From positions 24,261,001-24,325,000 of the forward strand of contig CM061240.1 in NCBI GenBank assembly GCA_030848705.1: a stretch of DNA of 64,000 nucleotides. Reading direction: 5' to 3'. Numbering within the stretch: the first letter of the stretch is position 1; each line of letters starts with the position of its first letter. Both the position numbers and the translations under genes were made by a program. Shown piece by piece: positions 47,049 through 60,335 of the stretch. The notes below the pieces were generated by a model, which was given only the letters and a program-made list of their open reading frames with translations, was not told the DNA's origin and searched no databases. The stretch comes from Heracleum sosnowskyi. Taxonomy: Eukaryota; Streptophyta; Magnoliopsida; Apiales; Apiaceae.

Positions 47049-50000
47049 ATGGCGTATTCATCATTCATGAATAAACAGACTGTAATTAGTGGTGTTACTT
47101 TTGCCAGTAATAATTTTGTGGCGATTTTAGATCATCAGGAATTGCCAAACGAGTTCCACATAATTCAGGACTTTCTTACTTCAGGCCCATTGAAGTATGC
47201 CCTAACAGAACCTGCTAGTGTCTCTTTTAAGTCTGTGATGCAGGTTTGGAACTCGGCTGTGTTTGGTAAAGGTGTATCAGGCGATACATTGATGCAATTC
47301 GAATACAATGGAAATGTGTATCATGTCACTCCTGCTGTGGTTGAAGAAGCTTTGCATTTGCCAATTCTAGGTGACAAAGTTCCTGATACTATTTCTGACT
47401 CAACCATTTTTGAGTTTGTTGCCAAGTCGGGCTATAATGGCGAAGTAAAGAGGTATGGAAGCCTTTTCAGGACTAAGCTTAAAAGAGAGTGGAATTTTTT
47501 CTTTGACACGATTAGCAGATGTTTCATGAACAAGACATCGAACTTTGATGCCCTACCGTCAGGATCTCTAAAAATTGGGTACTCTCTAATCTACTCTCAA
47601 GTTTTTGACTATGGTTCATTTATCTTAAAATCTTTAAGTGATAGGAAGTCAGATAAGTTAGGTTAAGTCTGTTTCCTTAGATTTTTTTAGCTAATCTTTA
47701 ATCACTTCTGTCCTGGTGTTGTTTTTGATGAAGATGTAATTTTACCTATCTATAGAATTACTGAGAATAACATTAAGTCCTTAGTCAACAGTGATAAGGC
47801 AAATGGTTTTTCAGGCAATGCCTTTGTTCCTGATGAGGTCAGACTTTTCTTGAAAGAGAAAATGCCTACTCTTTATGGTTCAACTTCCGATGCCATGGGG
47901 CAAGGCCAATCACACCTTGTTCTTAACCCTAGCATCCAACCTAAACAGTCAAAACAGTCAACAACCACCTGTATTGTCTCCCAAAAGACTTTAGTTGTAA
48001 AAACAAAGAAATCATCTAGAACTGAAGTGTCTGGAAGGCAATCAGGTTCAAAGGATTTTTCCTCTACACCACTCACCAAAAAGAAGAAACAAGGGGGTGT
48101 ACAAGGGGTCCTGGTGCAGAAGGTTGCAAAGACTGTTCCTGATAAGGGTGTTGAGGATGTTTCAGTGAAAAGAAAGTTGATTTTAAGAGATGAAAGTGAT
48201 TCTGAGGATGATATGCCTATTTCCTCCAAGTTGAAGATAATCAAGGAAGTTGGTGATACTGCTACTGAGGCTGTGGTCTCTACAAAGCCACAGAAGAAAA
48301 GGAAATTATCAAAAAGCAGGTATCATATTCCTTTGAAGGTGCAAATGAAGGATACTGATATTCAGACATCAAATCCTGATGAGTCATCTAATCTTGATGC
48401 TCAAACAAATCCTGATGTTTGTATTCCTGATGCACAACCAAAAATTGTCTCTATCTCAGACTCTCCAGCAAAGGCCTCTCCAACTACAAAGTTTGTTGAA
48501 ATTTCATGGGAGAAGGTTGCTGAGACTACTTCCAAGCTTGGGTTTTCACATCCCATGGAAAAGAAGAGGAAAGCAGAAGAAATAGTCTTTCAGAGACAAA
48601 AGAAGCAAAAAGGATCAAGCCCACAAGAACCTGAATCTCAATGTGATTCAGCAGCTACTAAAGATCCTGCCCCACAAGAACCACTCAATAAAAGTTTGGG
48701 TGAAGGCATAGCTATTGGAATGGTCCCACAAGAACCATTTTCTCAAAGGGAAAATGCAGACACTTTAATTCCAGCCCCACAAGAACCATCTTCTAACTAT
48801 GAAGATGCAGGCAACGCTACAGCTTCTGAGGAAGTTCCTGACAATGCTCAAGGGATTTCTGATGCAATGATGATTGAAAGATTGGTTGAGGACACGGTCA
48901 ATGAGGGAAGTACACAAGAACCTTTAACTCAAAGTGTTAAAGCAGCTTCTAAACCTCAGGCTCCACAAGAACCATTGGTAATAAATACTGATGAATGTCA
49001 ATCAAATCCTGACGGTGTTGCTTCGGACGCTAGTGGTGCTCCTGATGCTGAGCCAATACTGATACAACCACTTAGCTCAAGACCAATGACAGACTCTATC
49101 ACAGCATCACTGGACAAACTTAAAGGTATTGCTATTCCTGATCCTGATATTACTCATGATTCTGATGCTGATGATAGTGATGATGATAATAATGAAGAGA
49201 AGGATCAGATTGCCACAGCTATTAAATCTAGTCTTGGAACCAACTTTGGTTCTTCAAGCACATTCATGGATGGAAAGGCTACTACTGGAAAAGACTTAAG
49301 ACAAGACTTTTCTGGTCCTTCTGAAATGACTCCTGCTGAGGCACTTAGACAATACGAATGGAACAATTCATGGTACAGATCTTCTGAATCTGTTAGTTAT
49401 CCTTATGCTTTGGATCATGCCTATGATGCAGTGAAACTAAATGAGAATCAAGATTTGAAGAATCATTTGAAGGCTACTACTCTGTTATCCAAAAGCCTCA
49501 AACATGAGATTGATTCTGTCAAGGCTGCAACTGATTCTATGAGGAGTGATATTTCTCAAAATTTTACAAAGGTGCCTACTGTTCTTCAACTAAGAGTGGT
49601 GGAATCCCAAGTAAAGTCTGTTATTTCTGAACAATCCTCCATCAACAGCAGAATTGATTCTCTTGATACAAAGGTAACTGATATTCAAACCTCTCTTGCC
49701 TTAATTTTGAATTTATTGTCAAATACTGATGTCAAAAAGGGGGAGAAGGTAAGTTCTACAAATTGTACACCTGATCTAGTATTGAGAAATAATGATGATG
49801 ATCATACTTGAAATGATGGTGGTGACAAAGTTCTACAAGGAGAAACCTCTGATGCTGCTGTTATGAAATCTACAATTCAAACTTCTCAAAGTCAAACAAC
49901 GCAGTCAACTCATGTTTCTGATTCTGGAGTTAAGACAGTAAGAACACTGGTGAAATCTCAGATCCTGACGGAAGAACAAATCCTGACAGTTGATCAAATC

Positions 50001-50887
50001 CTGATGACTGATCAAATCCTGACGCCTGGTCATAGACAAACTCTTGCTACAATTCCTGAAGGTGATGAAGATGTTCTAATTTCAAATCCTGAAGATGCTG
50101 CTAACTTATTCCAGAAGTTCAAAACAAGAGATGGTAATGTTGTTACTCTTTATCATACTGATAAGAGGGTTCAACAGTTATTTGCAAGGAAAGCACTCTC
50201 TACAGCAAGTGAAGAATATCCTGATCTCTCACATGAAGAATTCTTAAATCAACAAAGAGAAATGATGGAAAGTTTTAATAACCCTGCTCCTACTAGAGGA
50301 AGAGGAGGCAGAGGTAGGAGAGGTGCTAGAAGAGGTAGAAGAAGCTCATCAAGTCAACCAATGCCTAGACAAACAAGGTCTAGAGGATTAAGAATAGAAG
50401 AAATTCCTGAATCTATTCAAATTCTAGTAGTTCCTGACAGGTCTACTTTTGGTGATGATGGAATTGTTGAAGAAGAAACTGAATTAAGGAGAAGATCAAG
50501 ACATTCAACTCTCAGTAATACAACTCAAATTGAAGATTCTAATCCTGACATTATTCCTGACACTGTTCAAGATCCTGATGAATCTGAAATTCTATAGGAG
50601 GTTGATCTGTTAATATTATCTACTGTGGTTGATTCTCACAACAAGGAAGTGGATGAAGAAGAGGAAACCAGAAGAAGAGAAATCACAAGAACAACGAATA
50701 GAGATTTCAATCTCTATGTACAAAGGCTTAAACTCTCAAACAGAAGGTTGTGGAGAAATCCAAACAGACAAGAACCTCGGCTAGAAAGAAGCTATGCTTT
50801 TGAAAAAGAGAAAGATAAGAAGTGGAAACACATAAGCACACTTAGGTGTAATAGACCTATCAATTTTCAGAATGGTGGTATTATAAC

Positions 50888-52190
50888 TGAAAGTGTTTGT
50901 CCTAAATCCAATCATGTATGATGAGTTAGGAAGAACTTTATTTTATTCATATTTGATTTCATTAATGTTAATAAAAGACTTGTTTTGTTTTTATTACGGG
51001 CTTTATCTATTTAAAATGTTTTAAATAAGATGTTCCATAGTTTAGAGTAAAGCTTCTAGAATTATAACGAGATTATAATAGTGAGATCTAGAAGATGATA
51101 ACTCTAGACTTAAACAGTTCCTGATCATAGGATAACTAATCGGAAGTTGGTGAATCCGCAAAGATTGGTACATACTATGCTTGCTCCCGTCAGGAGGATG
51201 TCTGTTCTCATAGTCATTTGTGTGGTGCCACTATAGCTAGTATGTAGGTGCTTGTTAGGGAATAAGTTTACTGAACATGACTCGATAAGTTGAACAGCTA
51301 ATGGAGTTTACTCACGTCTCAATAGTTATTCACTGAGTGATAGTTGTACAAGTGTCCTTAGACTTGAGATCGTTAGAGTTATCTTGTATATAATGAACTA
51401 TGCTTTGGATTAGTCCTTAGTCTCAAGGACATCCATTAGGTCTATTCTGGGCATAGGGATTTGTGTATGGAGATAGTTAACGTCAATAAAGGATCTACCC
51501 CTTCCACTAAAGGAAGAGAATATCCTATGTTATTCTTAGTATGCAAGTTCTGGAATCTCTGGCCAGAGTGTATGAAATTAGAAAGGAGTTTCTAATTTGC
51601 ATTAATATGAACTTAGCATTATGAATAAGAAATCATATAGTTAAATTTGATAAGGCCTGACACGAGATCCATGCCTTGTATTTAATTGGGATATTGTAGG
51701 GTAGAAGGAATTGATTGTACTGAAACTAGTCACTGACAAGTTCTTGGTATTCTAAGCAGTGAATTCATTTTATCCGGATAGTCGCGATATGTTGAGAAGT
51801 ATCACTCACGATGTAGAATAAATATAATTAATCAGTTAATTATATTTAATGAATTATTAGAATTCATATAAATAATAAATAAAAGTTTATTATTATTTAT
51901 TTCTACTACCGGCTTAATATTGAACCTACAGGGTCACACCATAAAAGAATATTTTCATTGATGAAAAGATTTAAATTATGAGAGAGGAAGAATTATTTTC
52001 TAAATAGTTTAGAAAAAGAAATAATGATTAAAATAGTTTTAATCATTATTAAAGCATTTTAGAAATGTGGGGTTAATATATATATATAAAGATATATTAT
52101 TAAAACCCTAGGAAAGCCCTATAAATAGAATGAGATAGTTCATTCTAAGGCTCATCTTGGTTTTGTGAAAAATCTAGAAAAGGAGCTAGC

Positions 52191-52255
<65 letters not shown>

Positions 52256-52501
52256 CTCTCTAAAAGGTCTTAGAGTTTTATTGAAGAATTCATCGAAGGA
52301 AAATTCTTGGTGGATACCGGTAGAGTGCTTCACACTCTGAGGAGCAACTGCTTGCAACCATCGTTTTTAAAAGCTTCGATTCGCAAGGTATGGTTACGAA
52401 TCCCCTCGCTCTAGATTTTATATGTTTTTCTATATGTGTGATACATGGTTTTTACGGAACAAATGTTATATCTCGCTTCCGCTCATCCGTAAATTCCTTC
52501 A
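50888..52501 (+). mobile_element. Element D: solo LTR inserted in the extra ORF of A
   Basis: 1614 bp starting TGAAAGTGTTTG and ending AAATTCCTTCA, flanked by ATAAC (50883-50887) and ATAAT (52502-52506), a 5-bp duplication with one mismatch. The reading frame of A continues across it. It has no ORF. A TATA box, CTATAAATAG (52119-52128), is followed by a (CT)n tract at about 52196-52251. I infer a copia-type LTR left by recombination between the two LTRs of a full element; the family is not identified. Confidence 0.7.
52196..52251. repeat. (CT)n microsatellite
   Basis: Roughly 28 CT units in solo LTR D, about 70 bp after its TATA box, thus in its transcribed leader. Length polymorphism is likely. 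Confidence 0.95.
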
Positions 52502-53350
52502 ATAATAAGTGCTTCCAGTATTGCTAATTTCTCTGATTCATATAGATCAAAAGCACTCTGGTTACAAATGTTCTCTAATCTAAGACAAATGACAAACAAC
52601 TCAAGAGGAGGTATTGGACACATGGATGCTGAATATCTGAATACACCTAATGTTGATCCTTATGCCTTGACTGAAATTGGAGGTATTTTAACTTCTGAAC
52701 ACCTGAACAATTTATTAACTGTTGATATAGTTATAGATTGTCATGATGGTACTGAAAAGAAAGAGATGGTAGTGTGAAGATTCTGTCCATTCAAGATCTG
52801 CTGGTAAAAACTACAAAGGAACTGAAATATGTTCATTATCTATTAAAATGGAAGAACAAGGTGTGCAAGGAATGGTCAGATATTATTTTGTCAACAATTA
52901 GAAGAAGACTGGATGGAGGTAGAAATTTCAATGGTGATTATACTCCCATGTACTTAAATCAGAAAGGTCAAGATGTGGAAATGCAAAGGGGCACTGCTGT
53001 TAAAGAAATGACCTTTGGCATGTCTCAACTTAATCTTAATCCTGATGGTAAGGAAATTGCTTATCTTTTGCTTGAAGAGCACAGTCTACAAAGAAGCTCC
53101 ATTCAGAATCTCAGAGCAGCTATCTATCAGATTGATGAGGAAGATGAAGAACTCGGAAATCTTAAGGAAAGACTGATTCAAATTCTTGAAGAAAAAGAAG
53201 AAAATTTGTTATCCAACTTCTTGAAGATGAATTTGTTCTATCAAAGAATTTAAGCAGATAAGTTGTTGCTATAAATATTTGTACATTTTGTAAATATGTT
53301 TTTTTGACATCATTGAATCTAGAAATCTATACTTTAGTTTTCAAAGTATA

Positions 53351-53364
53351 AGATTGGGGGAGAT
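53351..53364 (+). other. Element A polypurine tract
   Basis: AGATTGGGGGAGAT immediately upstream of the 3' LTR. Confidence 0.88.
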
Positions 53365-53928
53365 TGTTAGATCAGGATTCAATGATCGTCAGGATCTAGA
53401 CTCAACTGATCAGGATTGCTGACGTCATCAGTATTGCATGGTCATCAGTATTTGCTCAAGCGTTAGTATCAGGATTATCATCGGGATTTCTATATCAAGA
53501 CTGGGATCAGGATTGATCATCAGGACTGGAAGCTGATCAGGATTCCTACTTAGAGTTATATTTGGAGTCTAGTTAAATAAGGAAGTTTATTTTGTCGGTT
53601 CCTTATTTATAGTAATGAAGCTATCGATTTAGGATAGGTTTCAAACTTTGTAATTGATTAGGACTTATCTTGTAATTGATAGAGAAGCTGTGTAGTATAT
53701 AAACACAATTTAGGTTTCGATTTATATCGATCACATACACGGGTATCTTTGTAACCTAGAAACTCTCAAGAACATCAGAATTTCTTGAGAGAGTTTGTAA
53801 CAGTTTTATATCAGATTTAATAAAGCTGTTATTATTCTTTCATATTTGTGATACATAATTTATTAAATCGAGAATTTTATACAATTGTATTCAACCCCCC
53901 TTCTACAATTGTTATTTACTGGGCAACA
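53365..53928 (+). repeat. Element A 3' LTR (full length, 564 bp)
   Basis: TGTTAGATCAGG...GGGCAACA. It retains the segment missing from the 5' copy, including GTATATAAACA (near 53697) as probable TATA box. About ten copies of TCAGG/TCAGT-type words occur in its first 190 bp. Confidence 0.92.
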
Positions 53929-53933
53929 ATTGG

Positions 53934-54330
53934 TTAATAAAATTATTTGAGCAAAGTTTTAATAAATTTAAATTCTAATTCAAAACAAAATAATTTTTGA
54001 ATTTTGATTGGTTAATCGCGTTGTACGGATATGATTTAAATTCTAATAAAAATAAAATATTTTTTGAATTTTTATTGGTTTGTCGTGTTGGATGGATAGT
54101 CTAACCACCTTTGCTTATAAAATTTTATGAGAAAAGTTTTAATGTATTTAAATTTTAATTAAAAATAAAATAATTTTTGAATGTTGATTGATTAATCGCG
54201 TTGTATGGATAGTATAACAAAAAAATGAGGAAAGTTTCTAATAGATTTAAATTCTAATTAAAAATAAAATAATTTTAAAATTTTGATTGGTTAATCGTTG
54301 TTTGGATAATCCTAAAATTTAGGATTGTCA
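53934..54330. repeat. Tandem repeat array flanking element A
   Basis: Four diverged units of about 80-110 bp, each with TTTAAATTCTAAT, an AAAATAAAATAATTTTTGAAT stretch and GATTGGTTAATCGCGTTGTA or similar, begin near 53970, 54030, 54138 and 54243. The unit interrupted by element A starts near 14630, so the array predates the nest. Confidence 0.7.
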
Positions 54331-55130
54331 TCTGATTGGCGCTAAAATAATTCATAATTTTCTGATTAATTAAGTGATATGTGGTAGACTTAGGTATTAT
54401 AATAAAAAAAAATTCAATTAACAAATTAATTATTACAAAATACATTTATCAACTAATGCCGATTTTCGAATTTTAGAACACCGCCAAATATGCAAAAATT
54501 ACCTATCCTTATTGCCAAGAATGTCCGGTCATTGTTTGACCTGACAAAAAAATCTCTCTAAGTGCAGTACATCTTGTAAAACGGTAACTTCAATTTCTTG
54601 CTCTCTGTTCCCCTGTAAAATTTGATACGACATATTAACATTTCCTTCCTTTCACCAACTCCGTCTATAGGTGTCACGGCCTTTTCCTCAACCAACCAAA
54701 CTTGTGCAGAGACAAGTTAGCTCATTCCATAACTATCATACCAAAACCCGAACCGAAAAATCGAAAATTAAAAAAATAAGAAACTAAAATCTAGATCTAA
54801 ATATTCTAGAGATTATTAAAATCGTCCAATATCAGAATAAATTTAGTAAATTTCATATTTTCGGAAAAAAGTCTCAAAAAAGTCGTACACAGTTCCAACA
54901 TTAATCAGCCATCCCCTAATTCCAAACCCTTCATCTCGACCCTTCATCTCTAATCAACGGCTCAGATCACACCACCTGTAAAATTCCACTATTACCCTTT
55001 CTCACCACCTTGACGGACACTCCAACGAGAACATTATATATACGTACAAATTTAACGCATTATACTATAAACCACTGCGTGAAAAACGATCATTTGATTA
55101 AAACTTCTAGAACCTTCTTTTTTTTCTTCA
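54331..55130 (+). other. Upstream region and 5' UTR of the PFP-beta gene
   Basis: AT-rich, non-coding, no transposon recognised. Pyrimidine-rich stretches occur at 54590-54720 and 54930-55020. The segment is only about 0.8 kb long between the repeat array and the ATG, so regulatory sequence for the gene is likely compressed here. Confidence 0.5.
55035..55042 (+). promoter_or_regulatory. Probable TATA box of PFP-beta
   Basis: TATATATA about 90 bp before the ATG at 55131, which would put transcription start near 55070 and give a leader of about 60 nt. An alternative ACTATAAACC lies at about 55064-55073. Confidence 0.5.
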
Positions 55131-58100
55131 ATGGCGCCTTCTCCAATGCAAGTTAACGGTGATATCTCCGTCGTTAAATCCCCGGTGATGGGCCGTTTAG
55201 CGACGGTGTATAGTGACGTGCAGAACAGTCGTTTAGATCACTCTCTTCCTCTTCCTAAAGTTATTAAGAATCGGTTCGATGTTGTTGACGGCCCTGCTAG
55301 TTCCGCCGCTGGAAATCCAGGTTTTGCATTATTTTTTTCTACGTGTTCTCACGTTAAAACTGTTTCTTTTGAATTTTAGTACACACACTTTTTCGGTTTT
55401 AGTGTATATGTAGTTTTGATGTTAATGAGATCTTAAATTATATCTTAATTGTGTGAGATTTGAATAATGTAAATATATAGAGCACAGGATCTGATTAATA
55501 TGTAAATATTTAGAGTGTTTTGATTTAGATATATAAGATTTTTTTATTGATGGAAAAAATACTAAGTTTTAGTTATATTGAATGTGGTTGTCAGGCTAAA
55601 TTTGGTTTTCATATGAAACAGATGCAAATAATCTCTCACAGGCACGCACACTTTGCCAGTTTGATTGCGGAATTGTTCTGAAATTTGACAATGAATTCAA
55701 GTAGAGACTTGGATTCAAACAGCTGTTTTGTGAATAATGAATTAAAAATTGACGTAATTTTGTAATGAATTGGTATATGCAGATGAGATTGCGAAGTTGT
55801 TTCCATGCCTTTACGGACAGCCATCAGCATTGTTGGTACCGGGAGATGGAAGTAAACAAGCATCTGAGCAAAAGTTGAAGATTGGTGTGGTGTTATCAGG
55901 AGGCCAAGCTCCAGGAGGACATAATGTTATCTCCGGTATCTTTGGTAAGGATCATTGCTTTCGGTATCAATATTTCATTAATATAAACTCGTTGAATTGG
56001 AAGCATGATGTGGACGGTTCAGAGCTCAACTAATCTTTAATTCAATGGACCTAGTTGTGTTTTTTCTTCTGTTAACAAGAACATAGCACAATTTTGACAA
56101 TTTTGATTGCTTGCAAAAATTTGTAATATACAGCGAAAGAGAATTAGACTAGAGTCTGAACAAAGCATTCATGATCCGGCAAACAAATTTTTGAACTATA
56201 TTACTATTTTTTTCTACTCATTACTGAATCCTAGTCTTTTAGAAGACAACAATCCTTAAGATTTACTGATGGAAATCGTAACAGGGGAAGATTCCATTAG
56301 CAAAAAGGAAATTAGCGGAAAATTTTAGTTCAGATTGACAAAAGTGGACATGGTTGTTATGAGTAGATTAGTTTTTATGAAAAAAGTTATATATTAGCTT
56401 GAAATTGAAGCTTATTTTTGTACCTGTGGAATAGATTATTTGCAGGAGCACTGCAAAGGTACCACATTGTATGGCTTCAAAGGTGGACCTGCTGGGATCA
56501 TGAAGTGTAAATACGTGACATTAACCTCGGAATACATTTACCCATACAGAAATCAGGTGCAAAATTTTGCTTTTCTTTTAGCCTTTCTTGTGGCTTTTTT
56601 AGATCACTTTTTTGGTCCCAGATAAAAATTAAATTCAATTGTGTTTGATGTTGTTTGATGTTTACATCTCTTATAGCCAATTGGGTAATGAATATCGAGT
56701 TACTTTGTAATCAGTATGTATGAATGCTTGTGTACTAAAAAAACAGAATCTAGCTGTCATTTAATTTTATGTGTACCGATGAGGGGACGTATGCTTTACA
56801 AATGTTTATAAACTACTTCTTTGCTGCCTGTACTTAATTGTAGGTTTGTCGAATCCCTTTGATTATAATGTGTCTAACTTTGAAATATGGCCAGAGGAAG
56901 TCTAATTAAGTCTAATTTCCTTTTATCAGGGTGGATTTGATATGATTTGCAGTGGTAGAGACAAGATTGAGACTCAAGAACAGGTTTGACTCTAAGCTTG
57001 CTTCATAATCCTGTCCTAGTACCCTTTTCCTAATTACATAGATTTCACTCTACAAGTATAAAATTATGTAAGTGTATTATCTCATAAGCAATGGTCAGAC
57101 AACTGAGATGACATGTATTTGATCCCAGTTTAAGCAAGCTCAAGAAACAGCACTGAAGCTGGATCTTGATGGGATTGTTGTGATTGGTGGGGATGACTCG
57201 AACACCAATGCTTGCCTCCTTGCTGAAAACTTCAGGTGATGTTACTAAAAATATTAGGATTGTTACTGTTAGTAGTTAGTACTCTGTTGTGCCTTGATTC
57301 TGAATATTGTTCACTTTGGTCGAACATATTCCTAATGCTATCACTTTAACTGCATAATTCAGGAGGAATAATTTGAAAACCCGGGTGATTGGATGCCCCA
57401 AGACTATTGATGGCGACTTGAAATGCAAAGAGGTCCCCACCAGTTTCGGATTTGATACTGCCTGCAAGGTTTCACCACAAGATTTTACATGTTGCATACC
57501 TACATTCTGTATTTCATCAATTACTCATAATTTTTCATTTTATTGTTCAGACATTGATTATTTCATTTTATTGTTCGACATTGATTATAGTATGTCCTTA
57601 ATTAGGTAAGAGAGTGTGTAGTCCAGCTGCATTCACCCTAATAGTGTGTATTATATACCAGGCAGAAATCTTGCTAAAGAAATTACAATTGCAGTTCTGT
57701 TAGCATATATGAAACCACAACCATGAAATTAATTCAAAATTTTCAGTGTATATAAGATTAGGGGTATGCTCGTTCTTGAATTTTCCTGTGTGAAATATTC
57801 AGTCTATTCTTTTCCCCATCACACGAGCTTAATATATGTATAGAAAGTGTATGTTATTCTTTTTCAATAGCCTAAGGCCCTAATCATTCTGTCAGTTAAG
57901 CAAAATCATCAACTTATAGCTATAAATTTCATTTATCTTACTGTATAAACGGATGAACTATGGCATCCTACAAACATATAATTTGCGTAGTATGTCAAGT
58001 TGTCAATTATCCATGATATGACATGGTTATGTTGATCGTTGTGCAAATCTCAAATGCTTTCCCTGCATTTTTCATGTGCTGCTTTATGTTGATTATATTC

Positions 58101-60284
58101 CATCCTTGAACTTGCTCATTTTATTATGGAAATGTTATTCAGCAGTATGCGTATATTTGTGCAGATATATGCTGAAATGATTGGAAATGTCATGACTGAT
58201 GCTCGTTCAACTGGAAAATATTATCATTGTAAGAATTATGCTCCGGTTTCCACTTTTGAATTATGCTCTTCTAACTGTTTTAATCAGTTTGATGGGTTTA
58301 AACATAACTATTTTGTATCTGCTACTGATTCACAGTTGTAAGACTGATGGGTCGTGCTGCTTCACACATTACCTTGGAGTGTGCTTTACAAACTCATCCA
58401 AATATTACTCTTATTGGAGAAGAGGTAAGCCAAACCAAAGAAGTAGTATTGCATCATTGAGACCTTGCGAAATATTATGGAATTATTGAATTAGATTCAT
58501 GTATATTATTTGTCTAAATGAACTTCCTAAATTGTTGCTTCAGGTTGCCAGCAAAAAGGAGACTCTTAAAAATGTTACGAACTACATTGCTGATGTGATC
58601 TGCAAGCGTGGAGAACTTGGATATAGCTATGGTGTGATACTCATTCCCGAAGGCCTTATTGATTTCATCCCTGAGGTAACGTGGCCTCTAGTTTCTGCCA
58701 GCTTCTTTGTGCTAATTGTCCTTTTGGGGGATACTTCTGATGCTATCGAATAATCTGTGCTCACAAAAGCTATCTCTACAAGTACATTTTAAGTACACTG
58801 TATAGAAGTTACATTCCTCCTGGTTTTGCTGTAATTATGTACAGGTGCAGCAGCTCATTGCAGAACTGAATGAAGTTTTGGCCCATGAAACTGTTGATGA
58901 AGGTGGTCTTTGGAAACAGAAGCTTACAACTCAATCTCTGCAACTTTTTGAATTACTACCTACTGCAATTCAGGAGCAATTGATGCTTGAAAGAGATCCA
59001 CACGGAAATGTCCAGGTAATCATCTTTTTGTTTCTTCAATATAAGAATTCATCATTTTGAGCTGTGCATGGTAACGGTTGTATGCACTTGTCTTTTATTT
59101 TAGGTTGCCAAAATCGAAACAGAGAAAATGCTTATTGAAATGGTTGAAGCTGAATTGGAGCAGAGGAAGAAAGCGGGAAACTATAAGGCTCATTTCCAGG
59201 GGCAATCCCACTTTTTTGGGTACAGACCACCATCATAAATTAGAATTATTATTATCATTATAACAAAATGATCCTGTCCCTAATATTTTTTCCTGATGAA
59301 CTAGTACCTTCTTTGTGTTTTCTGCATCCCTACGATCTGCCATTACAATTAGTGTTTAATGTGTTTTCTATTACGTGTTCTTCTCAGCTATGAAGGTAGG
59401 TGTGGTTTGCCTTCTATGTTTGATGCTACATACTGCTATGCATTGGGTTATGGCGCTGGAGCTCTACTTCACAGTGGAAAGACAGGATTGATTTCTTCGG
59501 TGTGTGCTTCCTGCCATTTATACTTCTCCATTATACAGTTTCTATTATGTAGTATTCTGTGATTTCTGAGTAAATATTTTTCTAACTACCACTAGAGGGA
59601 TTATCCATTTGACTGGCTCTGATATTTTTTAGGTTGGGAATTTGGCTGCCCCGGTTGAGGAATGGACTGTTGGTGGTACTGCATTGACCTCTTTAATGGA
59701 TGTGGAAAGGAGACATGGTAAAGATACTATAAATCATCTTGTTATAACCTTGTTATATATTTTTTCATTTCTGGATTTCTCCTGAAACTTTATTCATCGG
59801 TTGCAGGTAAGTTCAAGCCTGTCATTAAGAAGGCAATGGTGGAGCTTGAAGGTAGGACGTTTCTGCACATCCTCTCTGATGTCTTTTTTTATAGATTACG
59901 CAGTTCATAATTTACATTTAGAATGATATAAATTCAGTCGACCTGGATCTTCTGTGCATGGTAAAGTAGATAATTATATATCAGACCTGCAGTTATTAGT
60001 TGATGTTGCTTAGTCCTAGCCTGCTTATTTCCAACTAACTGAGGTCTATTTGTAATGATGAATCTTCAGCTGCACCATTCAAAAGTTTTGCATCCATGCG
60101 TGAAGAGTGGGCTGTTACAAATCAATACATCAGTCCAGGTACACCTCTATCATGCCTTTAGTTTTCAAACTACATCTTTCTAAAATTGAAGTCTTCCGGG
60201 AATAGATTATATTTATAATCTGAATCTCTGTCAGTTCTGTGCTTACGCTGACTGACTTAAATCTCTCGATCCAAAGTTCTTGTG

Positions 60285-60335
<51 letters not shown>

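Larger units (their letters stand above)
47049..53253 (+). pseudogene. Element A extra ORF (about 1500 codons), broken, split by solo LTR D
   Basis: One frame runs from ATG 47049 to 50882 with in-frame stops at 47664, 47685, 49809 and 50595. It resumes in frame at 52502 after D, then shifts near 52775 and ends at 53253. The first 220 codons are homologous to the extra ORF of B (REWNFFFDTISRCF here). The middle has five PQEP repeats plus a TQEP variant (near 48629-48975), an acidic and NPD-rich region, and a coiled-coil-like part (near 49440-49700). An RG/RR-rich basic patch (RGRGGRGRRGARRGRR) lies near 50295, suggesting nucleic-acid binding. No signal peptide or membrane helix is apparent. 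Position after pol is that of the Sirevirus extra ORF; function unknown. Confidence 0.75.
14689..53928 (+). mobile_element. Element A: Ty1/copia (Sirevirus-like) retrotransposon hosting B, C and D
   Basis: Bounded by LTRs TGTTAGATCAGG...GGGCAACA and the duplication ATTGG (14684-14688 and 53929-53933). Without the nested elements it is about 11.8 kb. Order: LTR, tRNA-iMet primer site, gag (three zinc knuckles), pol in copia order (protease, integrase, RT, RNase H), an extra ORF of about 1500 codons, polypurine tract, LTR. The long gag, extra ORF after pol and iMet primer site suggest a Sirevirus-like lineage. All ORFs carry stops and frameshifts. The two LTRs differ at about seven sites over their shared 296 bp or so, making this the oldest member of the nest. 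Confidence 0.92.

Noticed and set aside
52145..52357. 70-codon frame with an RERERE run
   Set aside because: Produced by the (CT)n microsatellite on the opposite strand.
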